Positions 8,920-16,995 of a stretch of DNA of 64,000 nucleotides are shown one piece after another (position 1 is the stretch's first letter; each line of letters begins with the position of its first letter). Below the pieces are notes generated by a model, which saw nothing but the letters and a program-made list of their open reading frames with translations, had not been told where the DNA came from and searched no databases. A program made the translations under genes and the position numbers. Origin of the DNA: Opitutia bacterium (GTDB lineage Bacteria; Verrucomicrobiota; Verrucomicrobiia; Opitutales; Opitutaceae); contig CANJCM010000010.1 of the NCBI GenBank assembly GCA_947472765.1, positions 22,432 through 86,431 on the forward strand, given 5' to 3'.

Positions 8920-9699
8920 ATGAAACTCCTCATCTGTGGCACGGGAAGCTACCGGGCTGGCGGCACCATCGGGCCGGCCCGCTGGCCGCATCACGACTTG
9001 CTGATCGTGACCGGGGGAAGCGTGGAACTCCGCTGCGGGGCAAGGGAGCTGGCCCTGCGGGCGCACGATGCGGTGTTGATTCCGCCGGGGACCGACTTTG
9101 TCGGGAAGGCGGGCTACGCCGGCGGGGCGATTTGGGTGCAGCATTGCGTGCTGGCGGCGGGGGATTTGCCCCCGGCATTCAGCCGGGCGGCCGGGCCGGT
9201 GGTGTGCCGGGGCATCGCGGGCAGCGAAATGGTGCGGGTGCTGCTGCGCCGGTTGCACGGACTGCGGGAGCGCGAGTCGGCGGCTGACCGGCGGCTGCGC
9301 GAAGCTTTGTTTCGGGCGCTGCTGCTCGAGCTGGCGCAGCCGGCGCCCGAGGCCGGAACGTCCGGGCCCGGCGTGAATCGCCTTCAGCCCGCGATCGAGT
9401 GGGCGGAGACGAACCCCGGAGCTACGCCGGGATTGCGCGTCATGGCCGGACGGGCCCGACTCTCCGAAAGCCATTTTCGCAGTCTCTTTCGCAAGCTCCG
9501 GGGCCAGCCGGCGGGGACCTGGCTGCGCGAGCGCCGGATGGAGGAGGCGGGGCGGCTGCTGCGCACCACCGAGCTGACGTTGAAGGAAATCGCCGCGCGG
9601 CTGGGTTACGGCGATGTGGTCAGCTTCAATCGCGCTTTCGCGCGCCATCATGGGACGCCGCCGGGCCGGTTTCGCCGGACGAGTCCGAAGGCGGTCTGA
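8920..9699 (+). CDS. AraC-family transcriptional regulator
   Basis: This is a 259-residue regulator. An N-terminal cupin-like sensor domain (about 1-110, with HHDLLIVTGGSVEL and AVLIPPGTDF) is followed by the double helix-turn-helix AraC domain (about 160-255). That domain carries LRVMAGRARLSESHFRSLFR and the family signature EIAARLGYGDVVSFNRAFAR. The ATG at 8920 (MKLLICG) is preferred to the GTG at 8884. Sensor domains like this usually bind a sugar or sugar derivative. Its last 74 bases overlap the 3' end of the convergent MFS gene, so both C-termini are read from the same DNA. Confidence 0.9.
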   Translation: MKLLICGTGSYRAGGTIGPARWPHHDLLIVTGGSVELRCGARELALRAHDAVLIPPGTDFVGKAGYAGGAIWVQHCVLAAGDLPPAFSRAAGPVVCRGIAGSEMVRVLLRRLHGLRERESAADRRLREALFRALLLELAQPAPEAGTSGPGVNRLQPAIEWAETNPGATPGLRVMAGRARLSESHFRSLFRKLRGQPAGTWLRERRMEEAGRLLRTTELTLKEIAARLGYGDVVSFNRAFARHHGTPPGRFRRTSPKAV

Positions 9700-11053
9700 C
9701 CGCTCGCGGCGGGCTTTCGGTCAGGTTGATCAAGTTGGCGAGCCCGCGAATCGGGCGGAGCAGCCACGCGCCCCGCAGCAGGGGTTCGTCGGCGGGAGCC
9801 TGTTCCGGCAGGCGCCGCAGGAGCAGGCTGAGGACGACCATGACGAGGAGCAGGATGATGAAGAACGCGACGAAGACGGGCTCGCGGACCGCCCGGCCGC
9901 TGTCGTCCTTCAGGAAGAGGCCCCACACGACCGGCGCGACGCCGCCGAGGCAGGTGATGGTGGCGCTGTGCAGCGACACGGGGAGGGCACGATCCTCGGC
10001 CGGCACGAGGCGGACGAGGTAGTTCAGGTTGGCGGACGTCCAGCAGCCACCCGCGAAGCCCTGGACGAAGAAGAGCACGGGTACGATCGCGTTCAGGGGC
10101 TCGCCCACCTTCAGGAACGCGAGCCAGCCCACGGCGACGAAGCCGTAGCCCGAATACGAATACCGGAAGAACGGCTTCGCGCCGACGCGATCGATGCGCG
10201 AACGCATCACGATGTTTGCCGTGATCACGCCGAGGTAGGTGAGCATCGCATAAATCATGATCGCAGCGGCGGCGGTGCCGTGGGCGGTCTTGAGGTAGAA
10301 CGCGGTGAACGGGGCGAGCGGCGTGATGGCGATGAAGAGCGGGACCGACTGATAGAGATACGTCCGATACAGTCCCCGTTGCGTCAGGAGCCGCGGCGTT
10401 TCGGTCAGGATTTTCTCCAGGCTGATCAGCTTGGGCTTCGGCACATCGGGCAGCCGCTTCAGCTCGCGGTAGGCGGCCAGCGCTCCGAAGACGGCGATCA
10501 GGTACTGCACCTGAAAGGCCGAGTAAGGCGGCAGGACGATGAAGATGGCCGCGCAGAGCATGAGGATGCCGAGTCCTGCGACGGCGGCGAGGAGCTGGTC
10601 GGTCGACCAGTAGCGGCCGCGGACGTCCTCCGGCACCACCTGATACAGCCACGGTGTAATCGCGGCGGTGCCCATGGCGCGGTAGATCGCGTAGCAGAAC
10701 ATCGCGATGACCATCCCCGAAATCATCCAGCCCGACGGGTGCGCCGGCGCGAGCGCGGCGAGTCCCAGCGGCACGAGCAGAAACCAGGCGCGTGCATTCC
10801 AGCCGAAGAGGGTGAGCCGCTTGTAGCCGAGATGCGGCAGCAGGGCCGTGGCCACGACCTGGACGGGCGTGAGCAGGAACGTCCAGGCGAACACCAGCCC
10901 GACCTGGAACGAGTCCGCGCCGAGATGCTGCATGAAGAGCACCGTCGGCGTGCCGATCACGACCTGCCAGTTGAGCGCGTGGAAGAAGGCGAAGTACAAC
11001 CCGTGCCGATACGGGTAGAGCTCGGGATGGCGGGTGCGCGTCGGAAACAGCAT
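9626..11053 (-). CDS. MFS transporter
   Basis: This 475-residue membrane protein has about 12 hydrophobic segments typical of the major facilitator superfamily, split by a central cytoplasmic stretch (around LKRLPDVPKPKLISLEKIL). It begins MLFPTRTRHPELYPYRHG and ends in a long polar tail. It is the last gene of the eight-gene minus-strand operon, 18 bases after the isomerase-like gene, and so is a candidate sugar or sugar-acid permease of the inner membrane. The final codons overlap the convergent AraC gene, and the polar tail may be a recent extension. No substrate can be inferred from the sequence alone. Confidence 0.85.
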   Translation of the reverse strand: MLFPTRTRHPELYPYRHGLYFAFFHALNWQVVIGTPTVLFMQHLGADSFQVGLVFAWTFLLTPVQVVATALLPHLGYKRLTLFGWNARAWFLLVPLGLAALAPAHPSGWMISGMVIAMFCYAIYRAMGTAAITPWLYQVVPEDVRGRYWSTDQLLAAVAGLGILMLCAAIFIVLPPYSAFQVQYLIAVFGALAAYRELKRLPDVPKPKLISLEKILTETPRLLTQRGLYRTYLYQSVPLFIAITPLAPFTAFYLKTAHGTAAAAIMIYAMLTYLGVITANIVMRSRIDRVGAKPFFRYSYSGYGFVAVGWLAFLKVGEPLNAIVPVLFFVQGFAGGCWTSANLNYLVRLVPAEDRALPVSLHSATITCLGGVAPVVWGLFLKDDSGRAVREPVFVAFFIILLLVMVVLSLLLRRLPEQAPADEPLLRGAWLLRPIRGLANLINLTESPPRAVRPPSDSSGETGPAASHDGARKRD

Positions 11054-11071
11054 CGGGGGACGGGCGGCGGC

Positions 11072-11914
11072 TCAGCGGCGCGAAGTCGACCAGAGGGCGC
11101 GGAGATCGCGGGCGACGACGAGGGTGTCCTGCCAGGTGTCACCGTGCGTGCTCAGCCCGTAGGCGGGCGCCGCGTGACCGAGTTCCGGCACCGCGATCAC
11201 CGGCCCGGTGGCGCGCTGGCGCTGCAGATGGTGGAAGAGCGGGGCGATGAACTCGTCGCGCCAGGCGAGATATTCGGGCGTGCGCCGGCCGCGCGCATTG
11301 AGCACGGGGAGCTGGGCGTGGTGCGCGTTGAACGGACGGAGGTGAAACTGCTCCGCGTGCGCCAGGGCGGAGGGTTGCTGCGTGGTGAGCGTTGACCAGG
11401 TGACCGCCGGGACGAGGTGGCGGACGACGGCGACATGGGAGTAGTCGAGGCAGACGGGGAGGTCCTCGCCGCAGCTTTTCCGGTAGGCGGATTGCAGCGC
11501 GGTGAGCGTCTCGGGCAATTCCGTGAAGGTGGCACGATGGGTCTCGATGGCGAACGGCAGCTCGAAGCGCCGGGCGGCGGCGCGGATCCGCCGCGCGAGA
11601 CTAAGCGCGACGCGCAAGGGTGTTTCGGGCCGGCCGATCTGGATGCCGATCGCGACGGCGCCGAGATCTTTCGCTGCCTGGAACGTCGGGACGATCGACT
11701 CCGGCGTCGCGACACTGGTGATCGCGAGGTAGCGCAGGTTGCCGCGGGCGGCGATGGCCGGGATCGGAGGCGACATCACGCCGTCGAAGCCGGCCGCGCG
11801 GATGGCCGCAAACTTCCGGGCCCAGCTCCAATCCCGGGATTTCGTCGGGTACTCGCGGAGTGACCACAGCGTGGCGAAGAGCTGAAGCGAACGGGATGGA
11901 TGAGCGACTGACAT
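11072..11914 (-). CDS. Sugar isomerase/epimerase-like TIM barrel
   Basis: This 280-residue protein resembles xylose-isomerase-like TIM barrels (AP endonuclease 2 superfamily). Candidate metal ligands follow the family order: Glu and His in FAIETHRATF (about 130), Asp and His in VCLDYSHVAVV (about 172), and a C-terminal Glu in AVPELGH (about 250). Such proteins isomerise or epimerise free or keto sugars, or act as 2-keto-inositol dehydratases. It lies 12 bases after the GH10-like gene and 18 before the transporter, in one operon with oxidoreductases and aldolases. There is no signal peptide. Confidence 0.75.
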   Translation of the reverse strand: MSVAHPSRSLQLFATLWSLREYPTKSRDWSWARKFAAIRAAGFDGVMSPPIPAIAARGNLRYLAITSVATPESIVPTFQAAKDLGAVAIGIQIGRPETPLRVALSLARRIRAAARRFELPFAIETHRATFTELPETLTALQSAYRKSCGEDLPVCLDYSHVAVVRHLVPAVTWSTLTTQQPSALAHAEQFHLRPFNAHHAQLPVLNARGRRTPEYLAWRDEFIAPLFHHLQRQRATGPVIAVPELGHAAPAYGLSTHGDTWQDTLVVARDLRALWSTSRR

Positions 11915-11926
11915 CGGGCACGAGCT

Positions 11927-13648
11927 TCACGATTTCCGGCCGGTACGCGAGCGGCTGGATTTTCGAACGGCGAGTTCGACGCACACCAGCGTCAGCGGCC
12001 GGGGGCCGTGGTTGTGCACGGTGATTTCATTCCAGCCGTCATGGATCAGGTGGGTGGGGTAACAAAAATTCCCTGCCGCGTTTTCCCGCGTGTGCCGGCG
12101 ATAAGGTCCGCAGGGAAACAGCAGGTCACGGGTCGGCGTGCCGGCGGTCACTTGAGCGTGGCCGTTGAAACTCGTCGTCAACCGGCGACTCAGGGTGGGC
12201 CCGCGGCCGATGACCTGCACGACGAGTTCCAGCCGGGCACGGGGCGGCTCCGCGCACATGGGCAGCCGGAACTTTCGGCTTTCCCCGGCCGGAATCTCCG
12301 CGGGAAAAGACATCGGCGCGTCCCACTTTTCGTGGTGGTTTCCCGAGGCGGTGTTGAAGGCGTAGTGCTTTTCCTTTCCGCGCAGCGTGGAAAGATCGGC
12401 GAGTTCGCGGAGAATCTCGTACGCGCCGCGCTGACCCGGCACGCGGACCTGATCCGCGACGAAGAAATTGAATTGTTCGAGTCCGTCGACGGGCAGGACC
12501 AGCTTGCCGGCCGCGTTGCCCCGCAGGAGCGGCGGGCTGGCCGGCAGATAGCGGGTGCCTTCCACGACGACTTGCTTCGGACGGCGCCGGGCCGTGGTCG
12601 CCGCACTGTCACCCGCGAGCTGGAGTTCCTGATAAGCGGGCTGCTCGACGAGGGCCGGCGCGGTGGCCTTCAGCCAGTTCGGTGCGCCCTCCATGCCGGC
12701 GTAAATTCGAATCTCGGGGCCGAGTTCGCGGCGGAGATCGTCCAGCGGCATCGTCCAGGACGTCTGCCAGTAATTGCTGAACGAAACGAAATCGATCAGC
12801 CGCCGCCGGACGATCGCGCGCAAATCGATCCCGATGCGGCGCAGGTAGTCCAGGTTGCCCGGCACGCGCAGTCCCAGCGGCAGGGTTCGTCCGCGGCGGC
12901 GGGTGAGCGCGCGGAGGTCGGCGATCCAGTCCGTGATCGCATCCGTGTCGCGCTGGCTGGCGGGAGCTTCGACGCAGAGTGGGTGACGCAGCCAGTCGAG
13001 TTCGACGCCATCGTAGTCGTACCCTTCGACACCTTCCCGGATCAGGGCGAACATGTGAGCGCGTACCGGAGCGCAGGCGTAGTTCAGGCCGAGCCAGGCG
13101 TGGTCCTTCCGCCCGCGTGCACCCGGGACCCGGCCGGACAGACGGTAGCGCGCTTCGCGAAAGAGCCGGCAGTTGACCGGGCTGTCGGGGGCGCCGGAGA
13201 AGTGCGTCGCGTTCATCCGGTAGCTCAACCACGGCGTGATCCCATGCCGTCGGCAGGCGTGCGCCGCTTCCGCCAGCCAGTCCGTGCCCGCCTCCTGCAG
13301 ATCGAGGTAGCGGTCGAACAATTCCGTCATCACCTCGATGTAGCGTTTCACCTGCGGGCGGGTGAGTGCGGCGTTGGCCGCCGCGATGCGCGAGATGAAG
13401 CGACGGTCCCCGCGCCGGTAGCCCTGGAAGACGTGTTCGAGTCGCGCTGACGGATACCAGGCGACCTGCGTGTTCGGATTGATCAGCAGCGTGTCGACGC
13501 CGCAGGTGGCGAGCTGGGCGACGCAGCGATCGATCGCCTTGGCCGAATAGGGACCGCCCTCTGGCTGCCACAACTCGGGATTGTAGAAGAAGAAATTGCA
13601 GTCGCCGTTGAACAGATTCCGGGGCGGCGGCCGGGTGACGATCTTCAT
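11927..13648 (-). CDS. GH10-like (GHL/DUF187-type) TIM-barrel protein, probable glycosidase
   Basis: This 573-residue protein starts at the ATG at 13648, which overlaps the stop of the preceding gene (ATGA). Residues ~10-370 look like a glycosidase TIM barrel of the family-10-like group: NPNTQVAWYPS, HGITPWLSYRMN, GYDYDGVELDWLRHP (with the acidic pair expected at a strand end) and FVSFSNYW. The C-terminal ~130 residues look like beta-sandwich (ESRKFRLPMC, HDGWNEITVHNHG). There is no signal peptide, so it should be intracellular, acting on imported oligosaccharides. An open frame reaching to 14113 exists, but that extension is a shadow of the upstream gene. Confidence 0.75.
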   Translation of the reverse strand: MKIVTRPPPRNLFNGDCNFFFYNPELWQPEGGPYSAKAIDRCVAQLATCGVDTLLINPNTQVAWYPSARLEHVFQGYRRGDRRFISRIAAANAALTRPQVKRYIEVMTELFDRYLDLQEAGTDWLAEAAHACRRHGITPWLSYRMNATHFSGAPDSPVNCRLFREARYRLSGRVPGARGRKDHAWLGLNYACAPVRAHMFALIREGVEGYDYDGVELDWLRHPLCVEAPASQRDTDAITDWIADLRALTRRRGRTLPLGLRVPGNLDYLRRIGIDLRAIVRRRLIDFVSFSNYWQTSWTMPLDDLRRELGPEIRIYAGMEGAPNWLKATAPALVEQPAYQELQLAGDSAATTARRRPKQVVVEGTRYLPASPPLLRGNAAGKLVLPVDGLEQFNFFVADQVRVPGQRGAYEILRELADLSTLRGKEKHYAFNTASGNHHEKWDAPMSFPAEIPAGESRKFRLPMCAEPPRARLELVVQVIGRGPTLSRRLTTSFNGHAQVTAGTPTRDLLFPCGPYRRHTRENAAGNFCYPTHLIHDGWNEITVHNHGPRPLTLVCVELAVRKSSRSRTGRKS

Positions 13649-14304
13649 GCGGGGAGGAGGGTGAGCAGATCCCACTCGGCCGGACGGTGAAAGGAGAGCT
13701 CCCGCAGCGGCGCTGTTGATGAATTCACCGCGGTGGCGCCGGGGCCACAATCGTAGCGGCATACCGCAGCGCGCAGGATCGTATCGGGCCCGAGTCGATC
13801 CAGGCCCAGCACGCGGGCGGGAACGGACAACCGCGCGGCCCAGTGGTCGCCGCGGACCACGGCGGAGCTCGTCAGGCCGGCGTCGGGTCCGAGGCTGAAG
13901 CGCTCGAGGGGTGCGGCGCCGGCGCGAAGTTCCGCGAGTCCTCCGGCCGGCCACCAGACCTGCAGGCGTTGGTTTTCCGGCGTGACATGAAACTCGCCGT
14001 AGTCGGTGCGGCCATCGACCTGCACGAAGGCCTCGCCAACGTCGCCGAGTTCCCACGTTGGCTCGTTGAGCCGTCGCGCGCGGTTCCCGGCTGGCACGCC
14101 GAGAAAAATCCATTCGAAGACGAGCCCGTCGGCGCGCCAGAAGATCCGCGCCCAGCCCGGCCGGGATTCATTGGCGGGGCGCTGCCAGTTCTGCTGCAAC
14201 GGACGCCACGTCGTTCCCGCAGCCGGCGGAATCGGGAGCGCGCTCTGATCCGGTGGCGCCGGCCGGACCGGCCACGCTGCGGGCGACGGACCGGCGGAAG
14301 TCAT
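13645..14304 (-). CDS. CBM9-like carbohydrate-binding domain protein
   Basis: This is a 219-residue protein from the ATG at 14304, chosen because it begins 13 bases after the SDR stop. A start at 14343 would overlap that gene. The middle resembles the CBM9-like domain found in xylanases and in stand-alone bacterial proteins: FEWIFLGVPAGN, DVGEAFVQVDGR, YGEFHVTPENQRLQVWWP and WAARLSVPARVLGL. It has no catalytic motif. Its stop overlaps the start of the GH10-like gene by four bases, so the two may work as one split enzyme plus binding unit. The Pro/Ala-rich N-terminus looks unstructured and not like a signal peptide. Confidence 0.65.
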   Translation of the reverse strand: MTSAGPSPAAWPVRPAPPDQSALPIPPAAGTTWRPLQQNWQRPANESRPGWARIFWRADGLVFEWIFLGVPAGNRARRLNEPTWELGDVGEAFVQVDGRTDYGEFHVTPENQRLQVWWPAGGLAELRAGAAPLERFSLGPDAGLTSSAVVRGDHWAARLSVPARVLGLDRLGPDTILRAAVCRYDCGPGATAVNSSTAPLRELSFHRPAEWDLLTLLPA

Positions 14305-14317
14305 CGCGGCCGGCCGA

Positions 14318-15106
14318 CTATTTGGCGGTGTAGCCGCCATCAATCGGCAGGTTCACGCCGGTGATGTAGGTGGACGCGTCACTCAGCAGGAAGACAACCG
14401 CGCCGCCCATTTCGCGAGCCTCACCCATTCGGTTCATCATGGTCATCTTGTTGTAGCGGCCGAGGAAAGGCTCGGGCTGTGGCTTCTCGGGGTTGAAGAT
14501 GCCGCCGGGAGAAACCACATTCACGCGGACCTTGCGCGTTCCATAGAGCGAAGCGTAGTGGCGGGTGAGATTGATCATGCCGCCCTTGTGGAAGAAGTAG
14601 TCCGGAACGGTGCCCATGGTGGTTCCCTCGTAGACCGGCGGATTGCTGCCGATCATGCCCATGATCGAGGAAATGTTCACGATGCTGCCGCCGGTGGGCT
14701 GGGCGGCCATGGCGTTGGCAAACGTGCGCAGGGTGATGAAGAGCCCCGTCGCGTTCACCTGCATGGAGGCGACCCAGTTCGCCACGTCGTCCTGCTCGTT
14801 GCGCATCGGGCGGCTGACGGCGTTGAAGACGATCCCGTCCACTCGTCCATGTCGGGCGAGCACGCGATCGCGCAAGCCGGTCACCGACGGTTCACTCGTG
14901 ATGTCGACTTCGTCGATTTCCACCTTGCGACCGGCCGCCTGTTCCCGGTCCGCGAGGGCTTGGAGCGACGCCCGATTCCGCGACGCGATTACGAGGGTGG
15001 CACCGGCCGAGGCGAGCGACTCGACGAGCGCGCGGCCGAGCAGACCGGTGCCGCCGAATTGAACGATTACTTTTCCTTCGAGCGAGAACGGCGTGAGGTT
15101 GGGCAT
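14318..15106 (-). CDS. SDR-family oxidoreductase
   Basis: This 262-residue short-chain dehydrogenase has a Rossmann motif GGTGLLGRA near residue 20, the NAD(P) region FNAVSRP (about 95), Ser in NISSIMG (about 148) and the catalytic Y-x-x-x-K in DYFFHKGG (about 175-179). The C-terminus SDASTYITGVNLPIDGGYT is typical of classical SDRs. In this operon it would oxidise or reduce a sugar, sugar acid or keto-sugar. It is separated by 93 bases from the aldolase gene upstream, the largest gap in the operon. Confidence 0.92.
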   Translation of the reverse strand: MPNLTPFSLEGKVIVQFGGTGLLGRALVESLASAGATLVIASRNRASLQALADREQAAGRKVEIDEVDITSEPSVTGLRDRVLARHGRVDGIVFNAVSRPMRNEQDDVANWVASMQVNATGLFITLRTFANAMAAQPTGGSIVNISSIMGMIGSNPPVYEGTTMGTVPDYFFHKGGMINLTRHYASLYGTRKVRVNVVSPGGIFNPEKPQPEPFLGRYNKMTMMNRMGEAREMGGAVVFLLSDASTYITGVNLPIDGGYTAK

Positions 15107-15199
15107 GGCAAGAGAATCAAGGGCGGCGGGATCCGCGGGCGTTCCAGCACGGCCGGCCGGCTCGCGGAGGGGAGGTGGGTTCGAGCGAGCCGCTCGCGA

Positions 15200-16021
15200 T
15201 CAGACGTACGGCGAACGGGCTGGCGGTTTGCTGCCGTCAGGGAGCGCGGCGATGTGATTGTGCACCAATTCGAGGCGCTGCTTCACGTAGCTGGCGACCC
15301 CGACCACGTCGGCGCCAATGCCGATCAGCCGGTGGCCCTCGGCGGCGAGTTCGGCGAACGGTGCGATCAAGCCGGCGGTCATGGCGAACTTTCCCGCCTT
15401 CACCGCGGCGGCGGCCACGCGTTTGCGGGCGGCGACCACCTCAGGTGCATCGAGCTGGCCGGCTTTGCCGACGCGATGGCTGAAATCACCCGGTCCGAAA
15501 AGGAAACCGTCGAAACCGGGCACGGCCGCGATTTCCTCAACCTGGCTCAACGCCTCGGGGGATTCGATCTGGAGAATGACAATCCGCTCGGTGTTCGAGT
15601 GGTGCAGGTAGTCCGCCAGCGGGGTCAGGCAGAAGTTGCCGTCGATATTGCCGCCGTCGAGGGCGCGCCGCCCGACCGGATGAAACCGGACCCAGTCGAC
15701 GATCTGCCGCGCTTCCTGGGCGCTGGCGACGTGCGGCACGATGATGCCGGTGGCACCCGCCTCGAACGGGCGGATGTAATCGCTGTAGCTGCCGCGGCCG
15801 ACACGGACCAGCGTGTCGATGTTGTGCACGCGGCCGGCACGAATCTGGTTCTCGAGCCCGACCCAGTCGTTCGGCACGTGCTCATTGCAGAGCCAGACGG
15901 AATCGGCGCCGGCGAGCGCCGCGATCTCGATCACACGGGGATCGGCCAGATTGATCTTGAGCACCGTCGGAAACTGTCCGGCTCGAATCAGCTGCAGGAC
16001 ACGGCTGGGTCTTAAAGTCAT
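15200..16021 (-). CDS. HpcH/HpaI-type class II aldolase
   Basis: This is a 273-residue protein from the ATG at 16021, two bases after the preceding stop; an upstream frame to 16105 lies inside the neighbouring gene. Family motifs are clear: CNEHVPND (the catalytic His/Asp strand, normally D-x-EH-x-PND), QIESPEAL (metal-binding Glu) and FGPGDFSHRVG (metal-binding Asp). Relatives are metal-dependent aldolases for 2-keto-3-deoxy sugar acids such as KDR (RhmA) or HKHD. Cleavage would give pyruvate plus an aldehyde. It fits the non-phosphorylative sugar-acid pathway suggested by its neighbours. Confidence 0.9.
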   Translation of the reverse strand: MTLRPSRVLQLIRAGQFPTVLKINLADPRVIEIAALAGADSVWLCNEHVPNDWVGLENQIRAGRVHNIDTLVRVGRGSYSDYIRPFEAGATGIIVPHVASAQEARQIVDWVRFHPVGRRALDGGNIDGNFCLTPLADYLHHSNTERIVILQIESPEALSQVEEIAAVPGFDGFLFGPGDFSHRVGKAGQLDAPEVVAARKRVAAAAVKAGKFAMTAGLIAPFAELAAEGHRLIGIGADVVGVASYVKQRLELVHNHIAALPDGSKPPARSPYV

Positions 16022-16023
16022 TT

Positions 16024-16995
16024 TCAGAGGAGGTTCTTGATTTCGTCGACGGTGACGCAACGGGAGTTTTCCTGACGGCTCACGATTCCGGCGATGAGGA
16101 CGCACATCATCTCGACGGTGTGAGGAAACGGATGCGGCGCGCGACCCGTGCGCACGAACTCAATATAACTGAGGAGCTGGTTGCGGAAGGCGGTGTAGGT
16201 GTCGGTGAAGCGGAAATGGGACTGACCCTTGGTGCCGCAGACGTGCACCGTGCCGAAAGTCGCACCTCCATCGTAGATGATGGGCAGCGTCACCTGCGTG
16301 CCGCTTTGGTGGACGAGGTGGGCCACCTCGACGCCGGGACGGCTTTCGAGCCGGACCGAGAGGAAGCCGGGTCCAAGGAGGACGAACGCGGGCTCCAGCA
16401 CATGAATGCCGTAGCGTTCCCAGGTCTTCGCGGTGACGAGCGACATCCAGCGGAGATCGCCGAGAGAGCCGCGGTCGGCGGCGAGCCGCGCCAGTTCGGG
16501 AGCGTAGCGCAGTCCGCTCGAGGAGAGAACCTTGGCGCCAGCCCGTTCCCACGCGATGAACTGCTTCAGCTCCGCGAGGGTGGTCGCCATCGGCTTGTCG
16601 ACGAACACCGGCAGGCCGGCCTCGATGAAGGGTCGGGCGCGGCGGACGTGGTCGGAGCCGTCGTCGGTCGCCACCAGCACGGCGTCGACGTGTCCGATGA
16701 CGTCCTCGGGTCGGGCGACGATATTCGGGATGAGTGAAGCGCGGGCGACGGCCGGGGCCTCCGCGGGATTGTCGGTCCAGAGGTGCGTGACCTGGACGCC
16801 GGGGACTCTCACCTGCTCATGCGGCTGCGCGCCGAGGTAGTTCGGGATGGCGGCATACGGGCAGCGCGCCATCTCCGTGCGATCGTAGCCATTGATGATG
16901 GCCGACCAGGAGTATGGGTGGCCGTTGCCATCGATCATCCCCAGCATGGCGAGCCGGAGTGGCGTGGTCGGGGCGGAGGAAGCGGGCTTACTCAT
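16024..16995 (-). CDS. Gfo/Idh/MocA-family oxidoreductase (B)
   Basis: This is a 323-residue protein from the ATG at 16995, overlapping the preceding gene by eight bases. The DKP of VFVDKPMATT corresponds to the EKP motif of the family. The dinucleotide-binding start is unusual: LGMIDGNGHPYSW rather than GxGxxG. This variant occurs in a Gfo/Idh/MocA subgroup whose members carry an insertion after the first strand. The substrate is probably a sugar or cyclitol oxidised with NAD(P). It forms a tandem pair with the more classical member upstream. Confidence 0.85.
   Translation of the reverse strand: MSKPASSAPTTPLRLAMLGMIDGNGHPYSWSAIINGYDRTEMARCPYAAIPNYLGAQPHEQVRVPGVQVTHLWTDNPAEAPAVARASLIPNIVARPEDVIGHVDAVLVATDDGSDHVRRARPFIEAGLPVFVDKPMATTLAELKQFIAWERAGAKVLSSSGLRYAPELARLAADRGSLGDLRWMSLVTAKTWERYGIHVLEPAFVLLGPGFLSVRLESRPGVEVAHLVHQSGTQVTLPIIYDGGATFGTVHVCGTKGQSHFRFTDTYTAFRNQLLSYIEFVRTGRAPHPFPHTVEMMCVLIAGIVSRQENSRCVTVDEIKNLL

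Noticed and set aside
13649..14113. N-terminal extension of the GH10-like protein
   Set aside because: The added residues are Arg/Pro-rich shadow sequence of the CBM9-like gene; the ATGA overlap at 13645-13648 marks the true start.
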